This document shows, in pieces, positions 46,355-55,858 of a stretch of 64,000 bases of DNA. Under the pieces are notes generated by a model that saw only the letters and a program-made list of their open reading frames with translations, made no database searches and was not told where the DNA came from. The stretch is from Chromatiales bacterium. GTDB lineage: Bacteria; Pseudomonadota; Gammaproteobacteria; Steroidobacterales; GCA-2729495. The translations under genes were made by a program, and so were the position numbers. How positions within the stretch are numbered: position 1 is the first letter of the stretch; each line of letters begins with the position of its first letter. The stretch lies in the NCBI GenBank assembly GCA_020831895.1, contig JAFIFS010000067.1, positions 20,409 through 84,408 of the forward strand, in the 5' to 3' direction.

Positions 46355-47137
46355 TCAGCGTCCGGAGAACATGGCCCAGAAGCGCGTGCGGTCGGGATCG
46401 TGTGCATGGTAGACCTGGTCGACCGCGGCCGGGTCATCCAGCGCCTGCACGGTCAGGCGGGCAAGGTCCTGGCGCCCGATCCAGCTCATCGCCCGGGTAT
46501 CCGGTGTCAGGAACGACCGCGCTTCCGCCGGATGGTTCAGCAGTCCACCGGGCCTGATGATCGTGTAGTCGAGACCGCTGGTCTTCAGGAAGTCCTCGGC
46601 CCGCGTCTTGTCGACGATCACCTCGGCCAGGAAACGCCGCGCAATGAAAGGTGCTGCCCTGTAGGATTCGCCGGCCCCGATCACGGTCACCAGCACGAAG
46701 CGCCGGATACCGGCTGCGCGTGCCGCATCCACCGCGTTGCGGTTGCCTTCGAAATCAGGCCGCGGGCCGCCTCGCACTCCGCCGCCGAGCGTGGATATCA
46801 CGGCGCGGTAGCCGCCGTCGGCGAGCGCCGCCTGGAGGTCGGGCGGATTCATCGCATCCCCGCGCACGATGCGTGCGCCCAGGGCTTCGGCGGCCGCAGT
46901 GCTTGAGCCTTCGCGCGCCAGAATGGCCACATTCTCGCCGCGTTCACGCAGGATGCGGACGATCTCGAGCCCGGTTCCACGCGTTCCGCCGATCACGAAC
47001 ACCGGGCCCTCGCCCGGCTGGCCCGACATCGGTGCCAGACCCGCATTTTCTCGTGCCGGTTCATGGCCCGAGATCAGTATCCAGGCGACGATAATGACCA
47101 CGATCGCGAGGAAAACAGTCAATTTCGGATACCTCAT
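46355..47137 (-). CDS. Membrane-anchored NAD(P)-binding (NmrA/SDR-like) protein
   Basis: This 260-residue protein has an N-terminal membrane helix (TVFLAIVVIIVAWILISG, about 7-24) followed by an atypical short-chain reductase fold starting FVIGGTRGTGLEIVRILRERG. The region VSTLGGGVRGGPRPDFEGNRNAV follows the NmrA/HSCARG pattern; no standard YxxxK catalytic pair is obvious. The ATG at 47137 is preferred, because a longer frame adds 15 unrelated residues. It lies upstream of the flavodoxin-fold gene with a 2-bp gap. A redox-sensing or sugar-nucleotide role is possible but not shown. Confidence 0.8.
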   Translation of the reverse strand: MRYPKLTVFLAIVVIIVAWILISGHEPARENAGLAPMSGQPGEGPVFVIGGTRGTGLEIVRILRERGENVAILAREGSSTAAAEALGARIVRGDAMNPPDLQAALADGGYRAVISTLGGGVRGGPRPDFEGNRNAVDAARAAGIRRFVLVTVIGAGESYRAAPFIARRFLAEVIVDKTRAEDFLKTSGLDYTIIRPGGLLNHPAEARSFLTPDTRAMSWIGRQDLARLTVQALDDPAAVDQVYHAHDPDRTRFWAMFSGR

Positions 47138-47218
47138 TCCTGTGCTCCACGGCCGGAAGCGCCCGGCGTCAGCACACAGCATACATGCCCCGCAGCCCGG
47201 CGCGTGCCCGGGCCGGAC

Positions 47219-48583
47219 TCACTGGCCGGCCCGGGCATCGCGCTCATGCTGCCGCAGAACATGAAGGAACCAGGCCAGTCCGACTGCCCCCGCCACGGCA
47301 CTGGCCGTAGCCGCCGCAATGAAGACGCCGGGCAGCCCGAAGAAGCGCGCCAGCAGCCAGGCCAGCGGCGCATAGACAAGCAGGGTGCGCGAGAGTGAGA
47401 CCAGCATCGCGGCCACGGGCCGGCCGAGCGCATTCAGTGCGCCGTTGACGGTCATCGCCACACCCAGCGCAAGGTAACCGAGCGGAACGATGCGCAGATG
47501 GAGTACCGCGGCTTCGCGGGCAGCCTCGTCGTCGGTGAACAGCGCGGCGATACCCGGTGCTGCCACGTGCAGCAGCAGCGCCATGCCGGCCCCGTAAAGC
47601 AGGGAGATCTTCCAGGCGAAGTACATGCCCTCGCGTACCCGGTCCAGTCTCCCGGCACCGAAATTCTGCCCCGTAAACGGCGTCATGGCTGCGCTAAGCG
47701 ACATCAGTACCAGCAGCGCGAGGCCCTCGATGCGAGAAGCCATGCCAAAGCCGGCCACGGCCTCGGTCCCGAACTGTGCAACCTGCCAGGTGATGAAAGC
47801 CGTGGTCATCGGTGCGACCAGGCTGCTGGTCATCGAGGGCAGCGCGATGTGCAGGATCCGGCTCCACGAGTCCAGGATGAGCCGCGGAGCCAGCTGGTCG
47901 AGGGCAACCAGCCGCTCGCGGAACACGACGAGGCCCAGGGCGGCCAGCAGGGTGCCCACGTTGGCGATGACGGTGGCCAGCGCTGCACCCTCGAGCTCGA
48001 GGCGCGGCATGCCAAACAGGCCGAAGATCAGGATCGGGTCCAGAACGATGTTGAACAGTGCCGCCAGCGTCATGATTCGTGCGGGCCGGATCGCGTCCCC
48101 GGAGGCGCGCAGTACCGAGTTCGCGATCATCGGGACAACCATGAATATGCCGCCCCAGTAGTAGATGCGCATGTAGCGCTCGATCAGTGGCAGCGTCTCG
48201 TCATCTGCGCCCAGAAGCCTGAATACCGGCTCGATTGTCAGCAGCCCGGCGACCAGCACCAGGGCTCCGACCAGCACGCCCAGCAGGATCGCATGGGCGG
48301 TGATGCGCTGGATCTCGTCGCGGTCACCGGAGCCGAAGAGCCGGGCAACGACCGCCGAGGTGCCGACCCCCAGGCCCATCGAAAGGGCACCGACGATAAA
48401 GCCCACCGGGAAGGTAAAGCTCATCGCCGCGAGTTCCGGCGTACCCAGCTGCCCGACGAAGAAGGTATCGGCTACGTTGTAGGAGAGCAGGGCGACCATG
48501 CCGATCATCATCGGCAGCATCAGCGACCAGATCGAGCGGCTTACTGGGCCTTCGGCGAGTCTTGCGGCCGGCTTCGCTTTCAT
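47219..48583 (-). CDS. MATE family efflux transporter
   Basis: This 454-residue, twelve-helix inner-membrane exporter exchanges Na+ or H+ for cationic drugs or metabolites. MATE features: the N-terminal SIWSLMLPMMIGMVALLSYN, VADTFFVGQLGTPELAAMS, and internal repeat AFGMASRIEGLALLVLMSLS. It reads into the NmrA-like gene after 81 bp, so the three genes on this strand may form a unit coupling redox enzymes with export. Confidence 0.92.
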   Translation of the reverse strand: MKAKPAARLAEGPVSRSIWSLMLPMMIGMVALLSYNVADTFFVGQLGTPELAAMSFTFPVGFIVGALSMGLGVGTSAVVARLFGSGDRDEIQRITAHAILLGVLVGALVLVAGLLTIEPVFRLLGADDETLPLIERYMRIYYWGGIFMVVPMIANSVLRASGDAIRPARIMTLAALFNIVLDPILIFGLFGMPRLELEGAALATVIANVGTLLAALGLVVFRERLVALDQLAPRLILDSWSRILHIALPSMTSSLVAPMTTAFITWQVAQFGTEAVAGFGMASRIEGLALLVLMSLSAAMTPFTGQNFGAGRLDRVREGMYFAWKISLLYGAGMALLLHVAAPGIAALFTDDEAAREAAVLHLRIVPLGYLALGVAMTVNGALNALGRPVAAMLVSLSRTLLVYAPLAWLLARFFGLPGVFIAAATASAVAGAVGLAWFLHVLRQHERDARAGQ

Positions 48584-48706
48584 GGTTTTCCTGCAGTCGG
48601 CACTCCGGCAGGTGCGGCACCAGCAGAGTAGTGGCTGCTGCGCGCCGCCGGCTTATGATAGGCCACTTGCCAGCTTTGCGGTTCGCGATCTGCCGGAGAG
48701 AAAAGC

Positions 48707-49543
48707 ATGAGACTTGCCAGTGCGCTGGTTGGAGACAGGCCGACCGTAGCCCTCGTCGAGGACGGGAACATCTTCCCGTTGCCGGAGGGTGCCCCCTGGC
48801 CAGGCCTGAAGGGGGTGCTGGCTGCGGGCGCACTGGAGGAGGCGGCCGCACTGGCCCGCAGCCAGCGGGCGGCCGATGCCTCGGCGCTGAGTTTCCTGCC
48901 CTTGATTCCCGATCCGGGCAAGGTGCTGTGCGTCGGAGTGAACTACCTGCCGCACATCCGGGAGATGGGGCGGGAACCACCCCCCTGGCCGACCCTGTTC
49001 GTGCGTTTCGCCGAGAGCCTGGTGGGCCATGGGGAACCTCTGCGTGTCCCTGCCGCCTCGAGCGAGTACGACTATGAGGGCGAGCTCGCGATCGTGATCG
49101 GCAGACCGGCTTACAGGATCCGCCGTCAGGACGTGGCCGACTGCATCGCCGGCTACACCTGCCTGATGGACGGCTCCGCCCGCGACTGGCAGCGCCACAC
49201 CAGCCAGTTCACTGCCGGAAAGAACTTCCCCGCCAGCGGCAGCCTCGGGCCCTGGCTGGTCACCCCGGATGAACTGCAGGATCCGGCGCAGCTGCGGCTC
49301 GAGACGCGCATCAACGGGGAGGTGATGCAGTCGGCCAGCATCGGGGAGATGTGTTTTGACGTGCCGGCCATCGTCGAGTATTGCGCGACGTTCTGCCAGC
49401 TGATGCCCGGCGACGTGATCAGCACAGGCACGCCCGGTGGGGTGGGGTTTGCGCGCAGCCCGCCACGCTGGCTGAGGCCAGGGGACCGCGTCGAGGTCGA
49501 GATCACTGGCGTCGGCACGCTGTCGAACCCGGTGGCTGCCTGA
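48707..49543 (+). CDS. Fumarylacetoacetate hydrolase family protein
   Basis: This 278-residue FAH-superfamily enzyme shows the metal-binding motif (VGVNYLPHIREMG, then DYEGELAIVIG) and C-terminal STGTPGGVGFA. Members include 2-hydroxyhepta-2,4-diene-1,7-dioate isomerases, fumarylpyruvate hydrolases and oxaloacetate decarboxylases; the sequence does not settle which. The ATG at 48707 follows GGAGAG. Divergent from the MATE gene; stands alone. Confidence 0.92.
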   Translation: MRLASALVGDRPTVALVEDGNIFPLPEGAPWPGLKGVLAAGALEEAAALARSQRAADASALSFLPLIPDPGKVLCVGVNYLPHIREMGREPPPWPTLFVRFAESLVGHGEPLRVPAASSEYDYEGELAIVIGRPAYRIRRQDVADCIAGYTCLMDGSARDWQRHTSQFTAGKNFPASGSLGPWLVTPDELQDPAQLRLETRINGEVMQSASIGEMCFDVPAIVEYCATFCQLMPGDVISTGTPGGVGFARSPPRWLRPGDRVEVEITGVGTLSNPVAA

Positions 49544-49555
49544 GCCGCAGGCTGT

Positions 49556-50308
49556 TCAGCCTCCGCTGGCAGCGACCTGCGGGCCGGGCAACTGGTCGAG
49601 TTGCCCGACGGCCACACGTGCCCAGCGGCGCGTGGCCCGCCTCACTTCCTGCCATGCGGTCACCCGGGAGCTGCGCAGCGCACGGAAGCCCCCGGGACCC
49701 GGAGAGCCCGCCGGCTCTGCACTGCGCCGGTCGGCGGCGCGCGCGAGTACGCTCCCTGATGTCGAATCCACCAGCTCCAGCACCAGCGTGGCCTCGCCCA
49801 CGGAGTCGATGAATGTCCGGCTGCGCTGGGCGGGCTCCGGTGGCACGCGCGAGATCACGTCCAGCAGGCGTACCCTGACCAGCAGCAGATCCGCTGCCGG
49901 GGCTGCCGATTCGTCACTCAGCGCGAAGCGTTCGCTGCGGCCGAGCTCCTCGCGGAAGATCTCGACCACCAGGCGTTCCAGCTCCTCGCGGTCACGCTCG
50001 CTGATGGGAAACTCGCTGCGGTTGGGGGGAATGCGCAGGTTGCGCGCAACCGGGGGCACGTCACGGTAGTCGAAGGGCTCCGCTTCGACGGCCACCCGCC
50101 GGTACACCCCGGGCTCTGGCGGGGATTCCAGCCAGGTCAGGTCCAGGTTGCGGTTACGCGCCGTCAGGAGCGCGCGCTCGGCCGGGTCATCGCCCCGGGT
50201 GGCGCCAGGCTGTGCGCAGCCGGTGCCCAGCGTCGCAAGGCCTGCCACCAGGCCGATCGCCAGCGCCCTGGCGAGTGCCGGGCAGAACCTGTGAGTCCAG
50301 TGGTCCAT
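49556..50308 (-). CDS. Putative lipoprotein, DUF3313-like
   Basis: This 250-residue protein starts at the ATG at 50308 and has a signal peptide ending in the lipobox LGTGC (Cys31). An upstream extension of 51 residues lacks such features. The core resembles DUF3313 lipoproteins: a conserved acidic/helical stretch (SERDREELERLVVEIFREEL) and a strand with VRVRLLDVISRVPPEPAQ, followed by a VELVDSTSGSVLARA strand. Outer-membrane anchoring to the inner leaflet is likely. It is 86 bp downstream of the dienelactone hydrolase gene in the same direction. Function unknown. Confidence 0.75.
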   Translation of the reverse strand: MDHWTHRFCPALARALAIGLVAGLATLGTGCAQPGATRGDDPAERALLTARNRNLDLTWLESPPEPGVYRRVAVEAEPFDYRDVPPVARNLRIPPNRSEFPISERDREELERLVVEIFREELGRSERFALSDESAAPAADLLLVRVRLLDVISRVPPEPAQRSRTFIDSVGEATLVLELVDSTSGSVLARAADRRSAEPAGSPGPGGFRALRSSRVTAWQEVRRATRRWARVAVGQLDQLPGPQVAASGG

Positions 50309-50394
50309 GGCCCACCTCCGGGTCAGCGTGATGCTTGCCCTGCTAATGTGCGCCAACAACAGCTCGCGGTCATCTTGCACTGCGCCACCCAGCG

Positions 50395-51066
50395 TCAGGT
50401 CTGGTCCCACAGGTGGAGCTGCAGAAAGCTGGCCGTGCGCTCCGCAGCCAGCGCGGCGCATTCGGGATGCCAGTCGCTGCGCTCGTCACAGCTGAAGCCA
50501 TGCCCGGCATCCGGATAGAGGTGAAACTCCCCGTCGGGTCGTCCGGCCCGTATCTGTTCAACCAGCTCCGGCGGGATCAGCGGATCCCGGCCGCCGAAGT
50601 GGTACTGTGCGGGGCACTGCGGCTGCTCATCGAGCCAGTTCGTGGTCATCCTGCCGTAGTAGGAGACCGCGGCCGCGAGCGGCAGTCGGCAGGCCGCGAG
50701 ATCGGCGATCGACCCGCCCCAGCAGTAGCCAACGGCGGCAACCTTTCCCGCCCATGTAACGTGGTCCACTGCAGCGGCGACATCGGTGATGACCTGGTCG
50801 ATGTCGAGCCCGAGCATGATCTCGCGGCCGCGCGCGACGTCTTCGTAGGCGAGCTGGATGCCAGGCTGTGCACGGTCGAACAGTGCAGGTGCGATCGCAA
50901 GAAAGCCGCTGGCGGCGAAGCGCCCGGTCACCGCACGGATGTGCTCCGTCAGCCCGAAGACTTCCTGGAGCACGACGATACCGCCCAGCGGGCGGGTCGC
51001 GGGCTCTGCGAGCCAGGCATCGAACTCATGGCCATCGCCGGCCTTCAGCCGGATATCATGTCCCAT
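50395..51066 (-). CDS. Dienelactone hydrolase family protein
   Basis: This 223-residue alpha/beta hydrolase has the catalytic nucleophile Cys in VGYCWGGS, the acid in FGGRDPLIPPELV and the His in YPDAGHGFSCDE. The early motif GGIVVLQEVFGLTEHIR is characteristic. The family hydrolyses dienelactone or related lactones and esters. No chlorocatechol or aromatic-ring genes are nearby, so the substrate is uncertain. Divergent from the AEC permease. Confidence 0.93.
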   Translation of the reverse strand: MGHDIRLKAGDGHEFDAWLAEPATRPLGGIVVLQEVFGLTEHIRAVTGRFAASGFLAIAPALFDRAQPGIQLAYEDVARGREIMLGLDIDQVITDVAAAVDHVTWAGKVAAVGYCWGGSIADLAACRLPLAAAVSYYGRMTTNWLDEQPQCPAQYHFGGRDPLIPPELVEQIRAGRPDGEFHLYPDAGHGFSCDERSDWHPECAALAAERTASFLQLHLWDQT

Positions 51067-51148
51067 CTCGTCAGCCGTTCCGTGGGTGGCCGGAAAAGGC
51101 CTTCAGTCTAGCAGTCTGCCGCCCGTCAGCCGCACCGGGGATTCCCGC

Positions 51149-52027
51149 TTGTTCCAGCAGCTGTTGCCGATCATTGCACCGGTCATGGTCGCGGTCCTGA
51201 TTGGTTGGGGCTGGGCCCGGAGCGGCGTTCCGTTCGAGCGCGAGTTCCTGACCTCGCTGGTCATGAACATTGGCGTTCCGTGCCTGATACTGCAGGGTAT
51301 TGCGACGCTGGACGCGACGACACCGACATTCATGTTCATGGTGGGGGTGGGTGTACTGGCGCACGGGGCCTGCGCCGCGGTGGGAGGGCTGATCCTGCGT
51401 GCGCTGGGCCAGCCGCTGCGCAGCTACCTGCCGCCGGTCGTCTTCGGCAACGCCGGCAACCTCGGATTGCCGCTGTGCCTGTTTGCATTCGGTGCCGAGG
51501 GCCTCGGGCTCGCGCTCGGCTACTACCTGGTCGGCTCGGTTGCGCAGTTCGTCATCGCACCGCTGTTCCAAGGGCGCCAGGCGGCCTGGCGCGTGCTGCT
51601 GCAGACACCGATCATCTATGCGGCAGTCGCCGGCCTGCTGCTGCTGGTGACCGGGACGCCGCTGCCGCTGTGGATGGCCAACACCGTCGGCCTTGTCGGC
51701 GGGCTGGCGATACCACTGATGCTGCTGGCGCTGGGCCATGCGCTCGGCACCCTGCCCGTGGTCAGCCTGGCCCCGGCCTGCGGGCTGGCCGCGCTCAGGC
51801 TGCTGATGGGCCTTGGTGTGGGCGCGCTGATCACGGCTGCGTTCGGCCTCGAGGGCGTGATTCGCGGTGTCGTGATCATCCAGACGGCCATGCCTGTCGC
51901 TGTGTTCAACTACCTGCTGGCGGCCCGCTACGATCGTCATCCGGCCGAAGTCGCCGGTGCGATCGTGGTCTCCACGCTGCTGGCATTCCTGCTGCTGCCG
52001 CTGCTGCTGCTATGGGCACTGCCCTGA
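51149..52027 (+). CDS. AEC family transporter (auxin efflux carrier-like permease)
   Basis: This 292-residue inner-membrane protein has about ten helices (LLPIIAPVMVAVLIGWGWARSG, FLTSLVMNIGVPCLILQGI, VVFGNAGNLGLPLCLFAFG, TAMPVAVFNYLLAARYD). It starts at TTG 51149 behind CCGGGGA; an ATG at 51185 is an alternative. The open frame continues 97 codons upstream but overlaps the dienelactone hydrolase gene in antisense. Substrates of bacterial members include malonate, malate and lysine derivatives; not decidable here. Confidence 0.87.
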   Translation: MFQQLLPIIAPVMVAVLIGWGWARSGVPFEREFLTSLVMNIGVPCLILQGIATLDATTPTFMFMVGVGVLAHGACAAVGGLILRALGQPLRSYLPPVVFGNAGNLGLPLCLFAFGAEGLGLALGYYLVGSVAQFVIAPLFQGRQAAWRVLLQTPIIYAAVAGLLLLVTGTPLPLWMANTVGLVGGLAIPLMLLALGHALGTLPVVSLAPACGLAALRLLMGLGVGALITAAFGLEGVIRGVVIIQTAMPVAVFNYLLAARYDRHPAEVAGAIVVSTLLAFLLLPLLLLWALP

Positions 52028-52121
52028 ACACTCGCGCATGGCAGCGATATCGACGGCTGTTGCATGGGTCATAATCAGCTTCACCCGATGCCCGCACAGC
52101 CCCAGCTGCCCATGAAGTCCA

Positions 52122-53021
52122 TTGAGTACTGAGCAGAGTCCCCGCGGTCGCTTCGCCCCGTCCCCCACCGGCCCCCTGCATTTCGGCTCGCTGGTAGCAG
52201 CGCTGGCGAGCTGGCTGGACGCGCGGTCCGCCGGGGGTGCGTGGCTGCTGCGTATCGAGGACCTCGATGCGCCGCGCGTCGTGCCTGGCGCCGAGGCCGC
52301 GATACTGCGCACGCTCGAGCGCTTTGGCCTGTACTGGGATGGCCAGATCATGCGCCAGTCCGCGCGGGCCGACGCCTATGCCGCCGCACTCGACCGGCTC
52401 TGCGGGATGGGGCAACTGTTCGCCTGCAGCTGCTCGCGGCGTGAGCTGGCCGACTCGGCGCTGCCGGGCCTGGAGGGGCCCGTGTACCCTGGAACCTGCC
52501 GCGGACGCGCGCCCGCCTCAGGCCACGCGCTGCGCGTTCTTGCCGGCGAGGCTACAATTGCGTTCATGGACCGGATCCAGGGGCCGGTCAGCCACCGGCT
52601 TGCCGGGGAAATCGGCGATTTCGTCGTGCGCCGTGGCGATGGGCTCGCCGCCTACCAGCTTGCGGTCGTCGTTGACGATGCCGCTCAGGGCATCACCGAT
52701 GTCGTGCGCGGCGCCGACCTGCTGGTCTCGACGGCGCGACAGCTGCACCTGCAGCGGCTGCTCGGCCTGCCGGAACCTCGGTACGCCCATGTGCCCATCG
52801 CCCTGGATGACTCTGGCCGCAAGCTGTCGAAGCAGGAGTCAGCCGAGGCGCTGAGGGACGGCGATCCGGCCGTGCTGCGCCGTGCGCTCGAGTGGCTCGG
52901 CCAGGCTGCGCCACCGCCGGACCTGGGCTGTCCGCAGATACTCACATGGGCCACGGCCCGCTGGGATCTCGAGCGGGTGCCGCGCCATACGACCTTGCCA
53001 GCCAGGAGTGCCAGTGACTGA
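52122..53021 (+). CDS. gluQ: Glutamyl-Q tRNA(Asp) synthetase
   Basis: This 299-residue truncated glutamyl-tRNA synthetase attaches Glu to queuosine at position 34 of tRNA-Asp. It starts at TTG 52122, giving MSTEQSPRGRFAPSPTGPLHFG. The HIGH-equivalent PSPTGPLHFGSL, the zinc-binding ACSCSRREL and VYPGTC cluster, and the KMSKS-equivalent GRKLSKQE are present. It lacks the anticodon-binding domain, as the family does. It is usually near dksA in enterics but not here. Its stop overlaps the mscS start by 8 bp. Confidence 0.94.
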   Translation: MSTEQSPRGRFAPSPTGPLHFGSLVAALASWLDARSAGGAWLLRIEDLDAPRVVPGAEAAILRTLERFGLYWDGQIMRQSARADAYAAALDRLCGMGQLFACSCSRRELADSALPGLEGPVYPGTCRGRAPASGHALRVLAGEATIAFMDRIQGPVSHRLAGEIGDFVVRRGDGLAAYQLAVVVDDAAQGITDVVRGADLLVSTARQLHLQRLLGLPEPRYAHVPIALDDSGRKLSKQESAEALRDGDPAVLRRALEWLGQAAPPPDLGCPQILTWATARWDLERVPRHTTLPARSASD

Positions 53022-54087
53022 ACAGACCATCTACGGAATCACGCTGCTCCAGTGGCTGGCCGGCCTCGCGGCGTCCATCGGTGTCGCGGCGCTGCTCAGC
53101 CTCTCGATGCACCTGCTGGACCGGCGCCTGACCGAGCGCGCAGCACGCAGGGATACCCCGCTGGCCGAGTTCCTCGGCGGGATGTTCGGCGGCACCAGCA
53201 TGCCGCTGGCGCTGGCTGCCGGACTGTTCGTTGCCAATGCGATGCTGGCGCTGCCAGCACGTGCCGAGCGCACACTCGACAACCTGGCGATGATCGCACT
53301 GCTGCTGCAGGCAGCGATCTGGATCAATCACGGCATCCGCACCTGGCTCGGGCACGCGGTCGAGCGCAGGCGGGGCGTGGACGGAACCGGTGCCACGACC
53401 ATGGCGATGCTGGGCTTCATCGGCCGCGTCGCCGTCTGGTCTGTCGCGCTGCTGATGATCCTCAGTAACCTGGGCTTCGACATCACGGCCCTGGTCGCCA
53501 GCCTCGGCATTGGCGGCATCGCGGTGGCGCTCGCGGTGCAGAATATCCTTGGCGACATTTTTGCCTCGGTCTCGATCGCGCTGGACAAGCCCTTCGTCAT
53601 CGGTGACTTCATCATCGTCGGCGACATCCTGGGTACGGTCGAGTACATCGGCCTGAAGACCACGCGCCTGCGCAGCCTGTCCGGCGAACAGATCATCATG
53701 TCGAACAACGACCTGCTGAACAGCCGGATACACAACTTCCAGCGGATGCCTGAGCGGCGCGTCGTATTCAGCTTCGGCGTCATCTACCAGACGCCGGTCG
53801 AGAAGGTGGAGAAGATCCCCGGCATCGTGCGCGAGGCGGTGGAGAACCTGCCGAAGACCCGCTTCGACCGCGCGCATTTCCGCGGCTTTGGTGAGTCCTC
53901 ACTGGACTTCGAGGTGGTCTACTTCACGCTCGACCCGGCGTTCAACTTCTTCATGGATACCCAGCAGGCGATCAACCTGCAGATGATGCGCCGTTTCACC
54001 CAGGAGGGCATCGACTTCGCCTATCCGACCCGTACGCTCTATACGTTCAGCGGGCAGAGCCCGGTTAACGCACATCCCGGCCGCTGA
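53014..54087 (+). CDS. Small-conductance mechanosensitive channel family protein
   Basis: This 357-residue MscS-type inner-membrane channel opens under membrane tension to release solutes. It starts at GTG 53014 behind CCAGGAG. It has four to five membrane helices (LLQWLAGLAASIGVAALLSL, FLGGMFGGTSMPLALAAGLF and others). The pore helix is LGIGGIAVALAVQNILGDIF, followed by the cytoplasmic beta domain (SVSIALDKPFVIGDFIIVGD) and the vestibule. It is longer at the N-terminus than E. coli MscS. Convergent with the symporter gene, overlapping it by 23 bp. Confidence 0.93.
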   Translation: MTEQTIYGITLLQWLAGLAASIGVAALLSLSMHLLDRRLTERAARRDTPLAEFLGGMFGGTSMPLALAAGLFVANAMLALPARAERTLDNLAMIALLLQAAIWINHGIRTWLGHAVERRRGVDGTGATTMAMLGFIGRVAVWSVALLMILSNLGFDITALVASLGIGGIAVALAVQNILGDIFASVSIALDKPFVIGDFIIVGDILGTVEYIGLKTTRLRSLSGEQIIMSNNDLLNSRIHNFQRMPERRVVFSFGVIYQTPVEKVEKIPGIVREAVENLPKTRFDRAHFRGFGESSLDFEVVYFTLDPAFNFFMDTQQAINLQMMRRFTQEGIDFAYPTRTLYTFSGQSPVNAHPGR

Positions 54088-55789
54088 TCAGGTCTTCGAG
54101 AGAGGGCGGTGCGTGGCCCGGGCCGACCTCGCCGCGCCTCAGCCGCCCGACATACTCGCGATAGGCACGCATGGCCTGGTGGCCGAACATCCACATGATG
54201 GGCACGTTGACCACCAGCATCACGCCGGTGCCGACACCGGTCAGATTGTCGAGCTGGGCATCGGTCGTCAGGAACCCCGCAGTCGCGACGATGATCAGGG
54301 TGCAATAGGCCAGCTTGTAGGGCATGACCCAGCGTTCACCGGCCATGAACACGATGCCCTGCTCGCCGTAGTAGCTCCAGGAGATGATGGTCGAGAACGC
54401 GAACAGCCAGACCGCGGCCGTGATCAGCCACTTGCCCATGCCGGGCTCGACTGCATCGAAGGCCTTGGCGGTCAGGGTTGCGCCGACGTAGGTCACGTAG
54501 ATCCCCGCATCGGCGAGCCTGGGCTCCACGGGGCTGCTGAAGCCGTTCCACTCGATCAGCCAGTCCCCGTCCGGGTCCTGGACCAGGGTGCCGTCGAGCC
54601 GGTGCAGCGAATTGCCTGACTGCGGATTCGGGTGCGCCTCCAGCACTACGAACACCCGTGTGCCCCGGGTCCAGTCCGCACCGATGCGGGGCGGTGCGGG
54701 TGTGGCCTCCATCTGCCAGCCGCCGTCATCGAGCTGGATCACGGGGGGCACATCCATCAGCACGGCCTCGGCCGAGCGGTTCCAGATCCCGGTGCTGAGG
54801 ATCACCAGCGCCGTGATGGTGCAGACGACCAGCGTGTCCAGGAACGGTTCCAGCCCGGCCAGGATTCCCTGGCGCGCGGGCTCCCGCGTCTTCGCGGCCG
54901 AGTGTGCGATGGGTGAGGACCCCTGGCCCGCCTCGTTGGAGAACAGCGCCCGCTTCATGCCGAACAGGAACGCATAGCCCATCGTTCCGCCTATGAAAGC
55001 GCCGGTAGCCTCGGCGGTCGAGAATGCCGAGACGAAGATCAGGCGGAACACCTCCGGTATCGTCTGCCAGTTGACGATCAGCACGTAGATCGCGCCAAGC
55101 AGGTAGATCGCGATCATCACTGGCACCAGACGGCCGGTCACGGCGCCGATGCGGCGTATGCCGCCGATGATCACCATACCGGTCAGGGTCGCCAGGATGA
55201 TCCCGCTGACGATCCCTGGTACGCCGAAGTATTCCTGGGTCAGGTCAGCGACGTTCCAGGCCTGGAACATGTTGCCGCCGGTGATCGCCGAAATGATCAC
55301 GGTCAGGCAGAACAGCACGCCGAGTACCCGCCCTGCCCGTCCAGCCCCCGGACCATGCCGGGCAAGGCCGCGGCTGATGACCCACATCGGCCCGCCATGG
55401 GGATTGTCCGGGTCGTCGGTGTTCCGGTAGAGCATCGACAGCGTGACCTCGGTGGTCTTCAGCGCCATGCCGAACAGGCCGACGACCCACATCCAGAACA
55501 CGGCGCCCGGCCCACCCAGCGCGATCGCGAGCGCGACACCCCCGATGTTGCCGAGGCCGACCGTGGCCGAGAGTGCGGCCGACAGGGCCTGGAAGGGGTT
55601 GATCGCACCGGGGTCATTGCGATCGTCATAGGCGCCCCGCAGCACGTGAAAGCCGTGGGTCAGGGCACGATACTGCGAGAACCCGCTCCAGACGGTGAAC
55701 AGGATGCCGGTGCCCAGCAGTGCGAACAGCACGCTGTCGTGCCAGAGGACGGCATTAAGACCGCCGAGGAACCGGTCAAAGCCATTCAT
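54065..55789 (-). CDS. Alanine/glycine:cation symporter (AgcS) with an inserted domain
   Basis: This 574-residue inner-membrane Na+- or H+-coupled amino-acid importer shows the family motifs: ALSATVGLGNIGGVALAIALG near the N-terminus, GMKRALFSNEAGQGSSPIAHSAAK, and AFSTIISWSYYGEQG. It is longer than usual because of about 95 additional residues (around 336-432) between two helices, starting after LVILSTGIWNRSAEAV. The insert is Trp/Pro/Asp-rich and looks extracytoplasmic. It is downstream of the thiolase gene on the same strand. Confidence 0.93.
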   Translation of the reverse strand: MNGFDRFLGGLNAVLWHDSVLFALLGTGILFTVWSGFSQYRALTHGFHVLRGAYDDRNDPGAINPFQALSAALSATVGLGNIGGVALAIALGGPGAVFWMWVVGLFGMALKTTEVTLSMLYRNTDDPDNPHGGPMWVISRGLARHGPGAGRAGRVLGVLFCLTVIISAITGGNMFQAWNVADLTQEYFGVPGIVSGIILATLTGMVIIGGIRRIGAVTGRLVPVMIAIYLLGAIYVLIVNWQTIPEVFRLIFVSAFSTAEATGAFIGGTMGYAFLFGMKRALFSNEAGQGSSPIAHSAAKTREPARQGILAGLEPFLDTLVVCTITALVILSTGIWNRSAEAVLMDVPPVIQLDDGGWQMEATPAPPRIGADWTRGTRVFVVLEAHPNPQSGNSLHRLDGTLVQDPDGDWLIEWNGFSSPVEPRLADAGIYVTYVGATLTAKAFDAVEPGMGKWLITAAVWLFAFSTIISWSYYGEQGIVFMAGERWVMPYKLAYCTLIIVATAGFLTTDAQLDNLTGVGTGVMLVVNVPIMWMFGHQAMRAYREYVGRLRRGEVGPGHAPPSLEDLISGRDVR

Positions 55790-55858
55790 CGCTGTCCCCC
55801 CTCACGCGCAACCGCGCCATCATGCAGAAAGCGTGCGGGGCTGGCCAGCCAGTCGCAT

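Noticed and set aside
50858..51148. N-terminal extension of the AEC permease frame
   Set aside because: It overlaps the dienelactone hydrolase gene in antisense and has no membrane-protein character.
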